A DNA stretch of 64,000 nucleotides from an uncultured Lentisphaeria bacterium (GTDB lineage: Bacteria; Verrucomicrobiota; Lentisphaeria; Victivallales; UBA1829), in NCBI GenBank assembly GCA_905197955.1, contig CAJKAR010000021.1, positions 1 through 64,000 of the forward strand, given 5' to 3'. The position numbers and the translations under genes were made by a program. The notes under the pieces were generated by a model, which was not told the origin of the DNA, made no database searches, and saw nothing but the letters and a program-made list of their open reading frames with translations. Shown piece after piece: positions 35,981 to 46,200 of the stretch. Every line of letters starts with the position of its first letter. Positions within the stretch are counted from its first letter, which is position 1.

Positions 35981-37390
35981 ATGAAGACCATACAGGAAAC
36001 ACTGGAAACGGAAATCTCGGCGGAAACGGATGTGCTTATCTGCGGAGGAGGCCCCGCCGGATGCGCGGCGGCAATCGCAGCGGCAAGAAACGGATGCAGC
36101 GTCATTCTGACGGAATATCAGAGCTTCCTCGGCGGAGTTCCGGCGGCTGCCGGAGTCAACGGAATCGGAACCTTCTACTGGGATCTCGACGGGCGCGTCC
36201 TGATCTCCGGAATTCCGCAGGAACTCGTCAGCCGGATCTATCTGGCAAGCGACGGAAACAAAGAGTTCCTGAAAACCATCTTCACCCCCCGCGAAGGCGC
36301 GCCGGATTACAAGGAGACATTCGGAGGATTCTTCCTGAACAGCAATCCGGAAATGGTGAAAATCATTCTGGATGAGATGATGCGGGAAGCGGGAGTCCGT
36401 GTTCTGCTGGAAACACAGGCGGTCCGGCCGCTCATGGACGGCAAAAAAGTGATCGGTGCCGTTACGGAATCGAAGTCCGGGCGAAGGGCGATCCTCGCAC
36501 GAACCGTCATCGACTGCACCGGCGACGGAGATATCGCCGCCCGCGCAGGCGCCGAATTCGAAACAGGACGCCCCGAAGACCATCTCTGCCAGCCGATGAG
36601 CCAGATCTTCGTCACCAGCGGCACAAATTATCCGGACCTCTATTACGGCACCGGTGAGGACCCCGATCCCAATCCCCTCACCCGCTTCCGTTTCCGCGGA
36701 GCCGTGAAGGACGCACGGGAAAAAGGCATCCTCAAGGAGAATCCCAACGACATCCTCTGCGCCGCCACCCCGCTCTCGCGAAACGATCCAACCGTGCGGG
36801 CGGTCAACTTCACCCGAATCCAGAAGTATTCCGCTCTCGACACGGATCAGAAAAGCGCCGCCCTCGCCGCCGGACGGAGACAGGTTCTGGAAGCCATGCG
36901 CTTTATCCACTCCTATGTTCCCGGCGGAAGCAATGCCAAACTGGCGCAGATCTATACCACGATCGGCGTCCGGGAGAGCCGCCGGATCACCGGGGAGTAC
37001 CGGCTGACCGCCGATGATGTCATGCAGGGACGCAGATTCCCCGATTCCATCGCCCGCGGTCTCTATCTGCTGGATATCCACAATCCGGACAAAGTGGGAG
37101 TCCCTTCCACGCTGATCCGTCTGAAACAGCCTTACGACATTCCGTTCCGGATTCTGGTACCGCGCGGACTCGAAGGAATTCTCGTGGCGGGACGCTGCGT
37201 GTCGACGGATCACATCGCGCTCTCAAGCTGCCGGATCATGTCCCACTGCATGGCGATGGGCGAAGCCGCCGGAACCGCCGCGGCTCTGGCAAAGCAGACC
37301 GGAACCGCCGCCGGACTCGTCGATCCGGAAGCCCTGCAATCGCTCCTTTCCGCCAACGGAGCCAATCCCCGCGGCCCGGCGGAAGGATAA
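35981..37390 (+). CDS. FAD-dependent oxidoreductase
   Basis: The 469-residue flavoprotein has the N-terminal dinucleotide-binding fold (DVLICGGGPAGCAAAIAA, about residues 16-33), a second conserved segment TVIDCTGDGDIAARAGAEF (about 170-188) and a C-terminal VAGRCVSTDHIALSSCRIM. This is the usual pattern of the FAD_oxidored family (PF12831) common beside glycosidases in this group. The natural substrate for the family is mostly unknown; oxidation or reduction of a sugar or sugar acid is plausible. GGGAG precedes the ATG. It is coupled to the unknown gene upstream and is followed by a strong terminator. No signal peptide, so cytoplasmic. Confidence 0.8.
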   Translation: MKTIQETLETEISAETDVLICGGGPAGCAAAIAAARNGCSVILTEYQSFLGGVPAAAGVNGIGTFYWDLDGRVLISGIPQELVSRIYLASDGNKEFLKTIFTPREGAPDYKETFGGFFLNSNPEMVKIILDEMMREAGVRVLLETQAVRPLMDGKKVIGAVTESKSGRRAILARTVIDCTGDGDIAARAGAEFETGRPEDHLCQPMSQIFVTSGTNYPDLYYGTGEDPDPNPLTRFRFRGAVKDAREKGILKENPNDILCAATPLSRNDPTVRAVNFTRIQKYSALDTDQKSAALAAGRRQVLEAMRFIHSYVPGGSNAKLAQIYTTIGVRESRRITGEYRLTADDVMQGRRFPDSIARGLYLLDIHNPDKVGVPSTLIRLKQPYDIPFRILVPRGLEGILVAGRCVSTDHIALSSCRIMSHCMAMGEAAGTAAALAKQTGTAAGLVDPEALQSLLSANGANPRGPAEG

Positions 37391-37419
37391 GGCATCCAGC
37401 CAGAAACAGACACCAATCC

Positions 37420-37470
37420 GATTCCCCGGCAGATGGATTTCAAAAACATCCGCCGGGGAATCTTTTTTTC
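37420..37470 (+). terminator. Terminator after the FAD oxidoreductase gene
   Basis: Stem gattccccggc (37420-37430) / gccggggaatc (37452-37462) followed by seven T. The loop contains a smaller inner stem. Confidence 0.88.
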
Positions 37471-37535
37471 AGAACAAATCTTCCTTTCTCTCTTCCATTT
37501 CCAGAAAAATTTCTTAAAAAAAGAGAAAAAAGCTC

Positions 37536-37564
37536 TTGCTTCGTCAGGATACCTAACATATAAT
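37536..37564 (+). promoter_or_regulatory. Sigma-70 type promoter of the second regulator-pseudopilin-glycosidase module
   Basis: TTGCTT (37536-37541), a 17-base spacer and a perfect TATAAT (37559-37564). The start codon at 37600 follows after about 35 bases. No copy of the gtgaaaagtta motif seen at the first module is present, so this regulator should recognise a different operator. Confidence 0.75.
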
Positions 37565-37599
37565 AAAAATAGACCAAAGAAAAAAAAGTCGGAGTTGCA

Positions 37600-38658
37600 A
37601 TGCAGAAAAAAGCCCCAAAACGTGATCAGCTTTATGAATCGCTGAAAGCCGCAATTACCGGAGGAATCTATGCCCCGGGAAGTCAACTGCCGAAAGAGGT
37701 GGAATTTGCGGAAGAACTCGGGGTCTCCCGCAAGACGCTCCGTCACGCACTGGAACGACTCGAAAACGATCATCTGATCGAACGGCTCAGAAGCAAGGGA
37801 ACCTTTGTGCGATTCCGCCGTTATCTTGTGCTTGCGGATAACAATGAGGATCTCTGCATGCCGTACAACTATATTATTCCGGGCATCATCCGGACTGCGG
37901 AACGAATGGGGTGCGCGGTTTCCATCTGCGCGTTTTCCGAACTGGAAAATCTGACGGAGGAACAGGTTTCTGCCAGCATCAAAGCCCAGCAGAACGCAGG
38001 CTGCATTGTCATTACCAACAAGATTGATGAGAATACACGCATCTATCAGCAGTTGAAGCATCTGCCGCTGCCGGTGGTGCTGGCGCACGGACATCCGTCG
38101 GATCACGTTTTCACGGGCTGGCCGACCGTCGCATACGAGGAACGGACGGCGTGGCGCGCTGCGTTTGAATATCTGAAAGAACTGGGACATCGAAGAATCG
38201 CCGCCGGCTGCCATCGTTCGGATTTAAAAGAGATCCGCGGCTGGAAACAGGAGAAGTTCCTTGCTATGCTCGAAGAACTCGGACTCGATGCGGATCCGAA
38301 GCTGCTGTTTTCCCTGAACGTTCGAGGAGGAAACGCAGATCAGGCGATGCATCGTCTCTTCCGGGAACAGAAACCGCCGACCGCGGTCGTCTGTTACAGT
38401 GATTTCTGGGCACCGCATATCTACCGCAGTCTGGAAAAGTTGAATCTGCGGATTCCGGAGGATGTTTCCATCATGGGGTTCTGCGGAGCCCCCATGGGAC
38501 GCTATCTTTCCCCGACCCTCTCAACCATTGATTTCCAATATGAAAAAACCGGAGAGATGGCTCTGCGGATGCTTCTGGAACATATGCATCCGCCTCTGGA
38601 AATCGTCGATTTCAAACTGGATCCCCGAAATAGCACCGCAAAACTCAATCCATCATAA
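37600..38658 (+). CDS. GntR/LacI-type sugar-responsive regulator
   Basis: The 352-residue protein starts with a GntR-type winged helix (about 8-72; AAITGGIYAPGSQLPKEVEF, VSRKTLRHALERLENDHLIE, KGTFVRF). It continues with a LacI-like sensor domain of about 270 residues (GCIVITNKI, PVVLAHGHPSDHVFTGWPTV, TAWRAAFEYLKELGHRRIAA, PEDVSIMGFCGAPMG). Binding of a sugar is expected. It is the first gene of a unit that continues with a pseudopilin 27 bases downstream and a secreted glycosidase. The size and order match the module at 27031. GGAG precedes the ATG. Confidence 0.88.
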   Translation: MQKKAPKRDQLYESLKAAITGGIYAPGSQLPKEVEFAEELGVSRKTLRHALERLENDHLIERLRSKGTFVRFRRYLVLADNNEDLCMPYNYIIPGIIRTAERMGCAVSICAFSELENLTEEQVSASIKAQQNAGCIVITNKIDENTRIYQQLKHLPLPVVLAHGHPSDHVFTGWPTVAYEERTAWRAAFEYLKELGHRRIAAGCHRSDLKEIRGWKQEKFLAMLEELGLDADPKLLFSLNVRGGNADQAMHRLFREQKPPTAVVCYSDFWAPHIYRSLEKLNLRIPEDVSIMGFCGAPMGRYLSPTLSTIDFQYEKTGEMALRMLLEHMHPPLEIVDFKLDPRNSTAKLNPS

Positions 38659-38685
38659 AAAACTCATCCAGGAAAGGATTTTACC

Positions 38686-39462
38686 ATGAAAACAATACCA
38701 AGGAAAAAAGAGATTGACTCAAGTACGGTTCCCCGTAAATGGAAAACGAGTTCCGTTTTCACATTGATAGAACTCCTGGTCGTAATCTCCATCATAGCGA
38801 TTCTGGCATCGATGCTTCTTCCTGCGCTCAACAAGGCGAGAATCAAGGCGAGATCCGCAAACTGCGCCGGAAATTTGAAGAATGTCGGACTTGCTCTTCT
38901 GACCTACAGCGGCGATTTCAACGAGTACATGGTACTGCCCTGTCAGGCGGATATTTCAGGACAGGGCAGCTACGATACCGACCGCTGGCACATGGTTCTG
39001 TGGAACTGCGGATATCTGAAAATGAACAAAGTGCTTTACTGTCCGGAAGCGGCAAGCAGAGGAAATGTGAACTACGGGAGCAGTCACACCCTACCATGGT
39101 GGAAAACGGGAAATGTCTACGGCGTCAACCGGGCAACGTTCGTCTACAACTGGAGCATCACCCGCAGAATCAAACTGACGGAAATTAAACGTCCCTCCAG
39201 CCGGATCTATGCGGCGGATACCATCAACGGCGTGGAAGGGACCAACTATATGAAACACGCTCTTGATGTTGCCAAAACAAGCAGTACCAACGGAGTCTTT
39301 TACCCCTATCATGAATTGGACTGCAACATGGTCTGGGTTGATGGCCATGTCGCTGCCAAAAGGGCCGCGACTCCTACACGCACAGGTGTATGGGATGTGC
39401 TTCCCATAAATCCCAAATATCCCACCGGATGGGGAAAAACTCTCTATCTCTACAACGACTAA
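38686..39462 (+). CDS. Pseudopilin with H-x9-DG motif (DUF1559-like)
   Basis: The 258-residue product has a 24-residue basic leader followed by FTLIELLVVISIIAILASML with F25 at +1 and E29 at +5, exactly the same spacing as the pseudopilin at 28116. The -1 residue is Val rather than Gly. After about 50 helical residues the globular region contains SANCAGNLKNVGLALLTYS, a usual signature, and ends with YHELDCNMVWVDGH, an H-x9-DG motif. AGGAAAGG precedes the ATG. The gene lies between a sugar-responsive regulator and a secreted glycosidase with gaps of 27 and 20 bases, so all three are one transcription unit. Confidence 0.9.
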   Translation: MKTIPRKKEIDSSTVPRKWKTSSVFTLIELLVVISIIAILASMLLPALNKARIKARSANCAGNLKNVGLALLTYSGDFNEYMVLPCQADISGQGSYDTDRWHMVLWNCGYLKMNKVLYCPEAASRGNVNYGSSHTLPWWKTGNVYGVNRATFVYNWSITRRIKLTEIKRPSSRIYAADTINGVEGTNYMKHALDVAKTSSTNGVFYPYHELDCNMVWVDGHVAAKRAATPTRTGVWDVLPINPKYPTGWGKTLYLYND

Positions 39463-39482
39463 ACACAGGATCCAAACTCATT

Positions 39483-41624
39483 ATGATGTACAGAACTCTC
39501 CTGCACTCGCTTCTTCTCCTTTCTGCCCTCCCCCTCCTCTCCGGTGCGGAAAAAAGCTCAAAGCTTCTTTTCGACTTTTCCGGAATGCAGACCGGAATCC
39601 GGAAAATGGGAACCAGCAATTATGAAATCAGAAACGGAACACTGAACCTTCATGTTCCGGCAGACAGCCCGAAATGGTCCGGAATTCTCGTAAAAGATCC
39701 CTCCGGCAAGGGCTTCTCCACCAAAGGCTATTCCGCGATTGCTTTTGATGTACGCAATCGGACAAACGGTTTTTCCGGAGAACTTCAGGTGGAACTGATC
39801 TGTCTGGAATCCAACAAAAAATGGCGTTATCGCAGCAAAGGCGGAGTCGCTCTGCGGCAGAACGAAACGTTTACCTGCCGGGTACCTTTTTACCGGGATC
39901 ACGGTGGAAAGCTCAAGGATCCGATGCTGAGCACCGGAATCTACGTCTCTCCGGACGGATATCCGGGAAAAGACGGAAGTCAGCGCAGTCATCTGGATCG
40001 CATCGACGAGATCAGGATCTTTGTGAATTCGGTCGGCTGGCGCGGAAAGGAACATCGGTTTGAACTGTCGAACATCCGTCTGGAAAATCCGGTTGCACCG
40101 CTGAAACAGGAACTTTCCGATCCGTCGAAATTTTTCCCATGCATCGACCAGTTCGGTCAGTACAGACATGCGGAACATCGCAATCCGATCCGTTCCGACC
40201 GCGAACTGCGCGAACAGGCTCAAAAGGAACTGGAAGAGCTGAAACGCACAAAACCAAATCCGGAATGGACACGTTACGGCGGATGGAAAAATGGTCCATC
40301 CTTCCCGGCAACAGGACATTTCTATCCTCGCAAACATCAGGGGAAATGGTATCTGGTCGATCCGGAAGGAAAACTCTTCTGGGGACACGGAATTCAGGGG
40401 ATCCGCTGGTCGGATACCACTCCCGTCACCCGCCGCGAACACTGGTTCGAAAAACTCCCGCCTGAAAACGATCCCCTCTATGCCCCCTGCTGGCTCACGG
40501 AATACAGCGGTGCCGCCTGGTACGAAAAAACAAAAGGCAAACTGACATCCTTCAACTTCAATCTGCGCAATCTCATTGCAAAATACGGCAGCGAATATCC
40601 AAAAGGATTCATCCGGACCACCGCCATGCGTCTGCCCGCATGGGGCTTCAATCTGATCGGGGTCAACAGTTATCTGCCGCTGACCAGAGAGGCAAAAATT
40701 CCGTATATTCACAATCTCGGCGGCCGCCGTCCGAAACTCAATGGGGGCAAAGGGGTCTTCTTCGATGTCTTCGATCCGCAGTATCCGCAGAAACTGAAAG
40801 AGGAATTCACCGGACGATACCGCTTCACGCTCAACGATCCTTACTGCATCGGCTACTGCATCGACAATGAAGTGAAATGGGGAAGCGCGAACCGCTTTGC
40901 CGCGGATGTCGTCCGCTCACCTGCCTCGCAACATTCCAAAAAGAGCTTTCTGGAATCTCTCAAAAAGAACTACCGCAATGACCTGAACGCCTTCAACCGG
41001 GCGTGGAAACGTAATTTCAAAACCTGGGATGCCTTTCTGACAGCAACGGATCTGCCAGAGACAAAACAGGGACTGAACGATCTTACCGCGTTCAATGACG
41101 AGATCATCCGTACCTATTTCAAAATCAACCGGGAGGTTCTGAAACAATGCGCACCGCACAAACTGTATCTTGGTTCCAGAATGCATGATTATCCGGTCCG
41201 GGTCATAGGGATTGCCGCGCCGTATCTGGATGTCATTTCGCTGAATCTGTACCGTCACTCGGTTGCGGATCTTTCACTGCCGAAAACGCTGGACAAACCC
41301 GTCATCGTCACGGAGTACCATTTCGGACTGATGGATGGAGGAATCCCCGCGGGCGGAATTCAGACCTGTGCATCCAGAGCCGACCGCAAACACGCCTATT
41401 CACGCTATGTGGAAAGCGCGCTTTCGAATCCGCAGGTGATTGGGGTCACTTACTTCCAGTGGAGAAATCAAAGTCCGGTCGGACGCTATCAGGATGGAGA
41501 AAACTTCTACTGCGGATTCGTCGATGTCACCGACCGGGGCGAAAAGGAACTGGTCGAAGCGTCAACGGAGCTCGGAAAACAACTCTATCGCTACCGTCTC
41601 CACGGCATTCCCTCCGTTCCATAA
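39483..41624 (+). CDS. Secreted clan GH-A glycosidase (GH50/agarase-like)
   Basis: A signal peptide (about residues 1-20, hydrophobic LLLLSALPLLSGAEK) leads a 713-residue protein. Residues 21-200 form a jelly-roll binding module. A catalytic region from about 260 opens with GHFYPRKHQGKWYLVDPEGK, typical of GH50 agarases and their relatives. The acid/base is likely the Glu of CIDNEVKWG (about 461) and the nucleophile the Glu of IVTEYHFGL (about 610), both intact. Retaining hydrolysis of a beta-galactan or related glycan is likely; the exact substrate is uncertain. The start at 39483 is chosen since the signal peptide begins there; a second ATG is at 39486. Confidence 0.75.
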   Translation: MMYRTLLHSLLLLSALPLLSGAEKSSKLLFDFSGMQTGIRKMGTSNYEIRNGTLNLHVPADSPKWSGILVKDPSGKGFSTKGYSAIAFDVRNRTNGFSGELQVELICLESNKKWRYRSKGGVALRQNETFTCRVPFYRDHGGKLKDPMLSTGIYVSPDGYPGKDGSQRSHLDRIDEIRIFVNSVGWRGKEHRFELSNIRLENPVAPLKQELSDPSKFFPCIDQFGQYRHAEHRNPIRSDRELREQAQKELEELKRTKPNPEWTRYGGWKNGPSFPATGHFYPRKHQGKWYLVDPEGKLFWGHGIQGIRWSDTTPVTRREHWFEKLPPENDPLYAPCWLTEYSGAAWYEKTKGKLTSFNFNLRNLIAKYGSEYPKGFIRTTAMRLPAWGFNLIGVNSYLPLTREAKIPYIHNLGGRRPKLNGGKGVFFDVFDPQYPQKLKEEFTGRYRFTLNDPYCIGYCIDNEVKWGSANRFAADVVRSPASQHSKKSFLESLKKNYRNDLNAFNRAWKRNFKTWDAFLTATDLPETKQGLNDLTAFNDEIIRTYFKINREVLKQCAPHKLYLGSRMHDYPVRVIGIAAPYLDVISLNLYRHSVADLSLPKTLDKPVIVTEYHFGLMDGGIPAGGIQTCASRADRKHAYSRYVESALSNPQVIGVTYFQWRNQSPVGRYQDGENFYCGFVDVTDRGEKELVEASTELGKQLYRYRLHGIPSVP

Positions 41625-41627
41625 ACA

Positions 41628-41669
41628 CAAAAACGGCGGAATTCCGGAACCGATTCCCGGCATTCCGCC
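41628..41669 (-). terminator. Terminator after the SGNH hydrolase gene
   Basis: Stem ggcggaat (41635-41642) / attccgcc (41662-41669) with an inner stem; a T-run follows on the minus strand. It lies between two convergent genes. Confidence 0.65.
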
Positions 41670-41684
41670 TCCATTCATTCACAC

Positions 41685-43265
41685 TCACTTCAGAGTATTG
41701 AGCGACGCAGAAAATTCATTGCCCGCACTTCCCGCATGCACCTTGAGAAGCAGTTCATTTTCTCCTTTTTTCAGCACGACCGGAATCATAACCGGTTCCC
41801 GGACGCCGCCATGCATCGAATCAAAAACTTTCAGAAGTTTCCCGTTCAGCCAGACCTTTCCGAAATAATCCAGCGTCACGCCAAGAAAAACACGACGTTC
41901 CTTTTCACAGCGGATCGTGGTACGGACATAGTTCACACCGCGATTCTTCTGTCCCGTTCTCCGGAAGAGATCAACGAACTCTTCCTCCCCGGAAAGTTTT
42001 TTCCAGACTGCACCCGATTTTCTGCTTCCCGGCTCCGGCGGATAAACCGTATTCAACGCCGGAGTCGGACCATCCACACAGATATGCTCCGTTCCATAGG
42101 GCCCGGAAAGCTCCCAGACCTTTGCCGGAAGCACCTCGGTCACCAGACGCGACGTGAATTTTTTCCCCGGCAGCGGATTACCTCCCCGCTCCGAACCGCC
42201 CGCCGTCAGAAGATATGCCAGATGAACCTCCTTTTCCCCTTCAGGCACCAGAATGCTCAGCATGTGTTCCCCCGGAGTCAAGTGATCTGCGAGAAGCACC
42301 ATCGAATACCCGTATCGCGTATTGGTCCGGACCTCTTTCGGAAAACCTCCATCCACAGACGCAAGGAATTTCCCGTACTTCGGACTCATGGCAAACATCA
42401 CGCCGACCACGGTTCCGCGAAACGGAATATGCATCTCCGCCCCCTTTCCACTGGAACGAACCGTGCCCTGAAGAAACATATCCCACCAATGACCGACTGA
42501 AAAGGTTTTAGTCCATCCCTTCCCATCCGGGAAAGTCTGCATATCGGCATCCAGAAGAAGCGTTTTTGCACTCATCGGTTCCGGCAGCTTCACAGACACC
42601 GACGCACGAGGATCCGGCGACCTTCTCGCTCGTTCCGCAAACGGAGCCAGCTTTCCCGCAATCACCTCCCCGTAAAAAGCATGTCCCTTCCGGTTCGGAT
42701 GCACGGAATCGCCCATCAGACTTTCCCACGGGATGCGGTTCTTCGAAAGATGGGGATCCAGAGCCACCTGCAGATCAATCTCCAGCAAACCGTAGTGTTC
42801 CGCAACAGCATGATGCCGCCCACGATTGGATTTGTTTTTTGCGGCAGTCTCCAGAAACACCACCGCAGGCGGATTCCTCAGAGACTTCAAACGAACGACA
42901 ATCGACTCCAGAAAACGGATTGCGGGTTCATCCTTCATTCCGCCGTCATTCACGGCAAACTCCAGAAAAACAAGATCGGGCTGGCGGGCAATGACATCGC
43001 GATGCAGACGGAACACCCCCAGAGAACTTCCCGTCGCACTCATTCCGACATTGTGCACGACAACCGGACTCTCCGGAAACGTTTTTTCCAGCCACTCTCC
43101 GATCCATCCCTTTCCATCCTGCGTAATGGATCCGCCGATGAATACCGCACGCAAAGGCGCTCCCGCCGCCGCACGACGGAACACGGCTTCCACATCCTTG
43201 CCAACCTGAGCGGACAGAATACAACACACAAATCCCAGCAGAACAATCGTCAGGTAATTCTTCAT
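41685..43265 (-). CDS. Secreted SGNH/GDSL-family hydrolase
   Basis: The 526-residue protein has a signal peptide (about 1-19, ending LSAQ). Its SGNH esterase domain (about 25-210) has block I as FIGGSITQDGKGW (Ser about 46), block III as LEFAVNDGG (Asn) and block V as DSVHPNRKGHAF (Asp/His). The region after about 220 is a beta-rich domain, probably another jelly roll, with RVFLGVTLDYFGKVWLNGKL near the end. Family members remove acetyl or other acyl groups from polysaccharides. The ATG overlaps the stop of the AsmA-like gene upstream (ATGA), so it is translationally coupled to it. Substrate unknown. Confidence 0.82.
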   Translation of the reverse strand: MKNYLTIVLLGFVCCILSAQVGKDVEAVFRRAAAGAPLRAVFIGGSITQDGKGWIGEWLEKTFPESPVVVHNVGMSATGSSLGVFRLHRDVIARQPDLVFLEFAVNDGGMKDEPAIRFLESIVVRLKSLRNPPAVVFLETAAKNKSNRGRHHAVAEHYGLLEIDLQVALDPHLSKNRIPWESLMGDSVHPNRKGHAFYGEVIAGKLAPFAERARRSPDPRASVSVKLPEPMSAKTLLLDADMQTFPDGKGWTKTFSVGHWWDMFLQGTVRSSGKGAEMHIPFRGTVVGVMFAMSPKYGKFLASVDGGFPKEVRTNTRYGYSMVLLADHLTPGEHMLSILVPEGEKEVHLAYLLTAGGSERGGNPLPGKKFTSRLVTEVLPAKVWELSGPYGTEHICVDGPTPALNTVYPPEPGSRKSGAVWKKLSGEEEFVDLFRRTGQKNRGVNYVRTTIRCEKERRVFLGVTLDYFGKVWLNGKLLKVFDSMHGGVREPVMIPVVLKKGENELLLKVHAGSAGNEFSASLNTLK

Positions 43266-46200
43266 TTTTTCTTTTTCCTCCGGAACAGCTGCAAAATGCT
43301 GTCCACGTTTTGAATGGTGTTTTCGATATTGTCCGGATCCAGAAGATTTTCAACATTCTTCTCGGCAAACTGCACAAGAAACTCCTTGAAATCCGGTTTC
43401 GGCCCGGAAAGGGTCCCTCCGATCTTCATCGGGATCACCAGAATTCCCAGATTCAGCGATGCCGCAAGATCCAGTCCACCAGTCAGGAGATTGACCTTTC
43501 CTGCAACGGATTCGCTTTTCAGCGTTCCCCCTTCAAACAGAAACTTGTTCAGGATCACAATACCATCCGAAACGGAAACATCCATGGTTCCCCGCTCGAA
43601 TTCCACGTTTTTTGAGCCATCCAGAATTCCGGAAACATTGTCGCTTAACGTTTTAAGATCTCCGGTCAAAGCATCCAGATTCAGCGATTCCGTCAAATCG
43701 GGCACCGCATCCAGCGGAATGAACAGCAGATTCAAAGCATCAATCACATCCGCGGACGGGGCAGGAAATGAGAGATCCGCCGTCGAAGCCTTAACACTTC
43801 CCTTCAAATTCTTTTTGAAGTTCTGCGGCGTCACCCCTTTGCCTTCCATCTTCAGATCCACGGAAGACAGTGTCCCGGTCACGCCCTGATCCCGGCCCTT
43901 CATCGCAGCTTTGATCAGCGGAGGCAGAAGCAGATTTTTCATGGAAAACGCCAGAGCATATTCATAGCCGTCGGCGAAACCGGCATCCAGGGCGAATCGG
44001 AGATTCACCGGAGCACCGTTCGCAGTAAGTTTCAACGCTTCCGCCGCAATTCTGGATCCATCTATTTCCAGCGGCCCATGCAGACTCAAGACGACATCAT
44101 CCGTATACTGAATTTTTTCCAATGCGAATTCAAGGATTCCCTGCCAGGCGGAGAAATCCAGCGGAGCGGGCTCCTTCGGCGGAACAACCGGAGCAGGATG
44201 CGAAACAGCACCAGCCCCTCCTGCCGGGGACTGACTCGGTCCCGCAGACGGAGTGGACAAAACACCTCCATTCGCCGACACAGCAGAAGACTCATCTCCA
44301 TTTTTCAGCAGAAGCGCAAGATTCTGCAGTTTGGCGGCATCAATGAATTTTGACGCCAGCAGAAACCGGTTTCTTCCGCCATCCTGCGCTGCCTCAGGCT
44401 CCACATTGCCGGAAAGATTGAGATCCAGAAAATCCCGATGCTGTTCGGACGCCGTCAGAGAAAGGGCGTCAAGGCGCATCCGGTCTTCCGCCAGCGAAAG
44501 ACGGGAACCTAACGCAAGTTCCAGCGGCTGTTCTGCTCCGGCAATGGAAAGGCCGTCCACAGTTCCGGAAAGCGAAAGTGTCTGCACATCGCGCTCGCCG
44601 CGTTCCCATTTGACGTTCATTTCCGTTTTGAACGCCCGGATTTTTCCATTCCGGAGGAACGGAAAAGGCAGAACTCCCAAAACCTGTTCATTGAGTTCAG
44701 AAAGGAAGAGTTCCGCAGATATCGGGAATCCCGTTTTCAGATCCGGAGCGGAACAGCGCAGATCGGCGGACAGGAATTTTTTCCGTTGGACCATCCCGGT
44801 CAAACGGCAGGAGTCCAGCACGACACCCGGAGGATTCATCATCGCATGCATGGAAAACGTCGAAGAAAGATCCATGGGGAGAACCGTCCCCTCATCCTTC
44901 GCAGAAACGAGGAATTCATTCAAGGAGGCCTTTCCCGTAAGAGCCATTTGTTTTCCTGTGGGTTTCGCCTTCAGCGCCAGAGAAAAGAGACCGGACTTCA
45001 CGGGAAAACGTTTCTGAAGCTCCAGAAGTCCTGCAATCCGAGGCAGATTCAGATTTGCGGTTTGAAGCTCCAGAGTTCCGCTTCCCGTCAGAGTCTTTTC
45101 GCGGAAATCGCAGAGCCAGCTGAAATCCGGCGAGGTCCAGGCGGAAAGATTCAGTTTTCCGCTGCCGTCACGAAGATGGAATTGCAGAGTCTTCCACTCC
45201 AGCCCGTTCTCCCGCCTCATCGCCCGAAACGAAAAACGACTCCCGATGGAACGGATCTCCTCAAACAGAGAATCCGCGCTCAAATCGGCATTTCCTTCCG
45301 CCACGATCGCATCCCCGGCCTCTGCCACAGAGGCTGTGACATTTGCAGTCAGCACCGCATTCTTCCATGTTTTCCCCGTATAGGCCCGGATCAGAGAATC
45401 CAGCAGAGCGGAAGGAGTGGTTTTCAAGGAAGCCGAGAGCCGTCCGGAAAGAGTCTTCCACAGGATTCCGCCGCTCAGATCCGCTTTCAGCACCTCGGTC
45501 CCGGCGCCATCTTTCAAACGCAGAGAAGAGGAACGCACCAGAATCTGTTCGCCGTTCCATCCCGCATTCAGACGCATGGAAAACGCCGCACCCAGGGGGT
45601 TGATCCTCTTCCCGGAAAGAGTCATCGTTCCCGAAGAAAACTCCGCCTCGATTCCGGAAGGGATCAGAGAATCCGAAACAAAATCGACTCTGGCATTTCC
45701 GGACACGGGAGTGCGCGCAATCTCCATCTGTTCCGACTCCATGCGGAAAGCAGATTCAAAACGGATCGAGGCCCTTCCGGCGGGAAACAGATCCGAACAG
45801 AAAATGGAAAGTCCGGAAAATTCGTAAGACCCGCCTTGCGCATCGCGGATCAGGAGAGAAGAATCGGTCAGCTCCACTTTTTGAATGGCAATATTCAAAG
45901 AGTCTTTTTTCTCTTCGGGGACGGCAGTCGGAAGAGTCTCTTCCCGCTTCGGCTGAGAAGAAGATCTTGTTCCCGGCAAGGGATCGTTTGCCGGACCAGC
46001 GGGCGTAACGGATTTTCCGGGATGCGCGTATTCGATTACAAAGCCGGAGCCCCGCAGTTCCGAGACCGTCAGCTTTCTGGAAAAGAGAAAACCGACTGGA
46101 TTGGCGGAAAGAGTCAGATTCTTTGCCGCGACCTTCATCTGCGGAGTCTTGAGAGCGGCATTTTCGGCATAGAAGGTCGGCGAGGAGAAAAGGGAAATGC

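Noticed and set aside
34090..36105. 671-codon open frame on the minus strand
   Set aside because: Antisense to the 613-residue gene, which has the better start signal and is coupled to the FAD gene.
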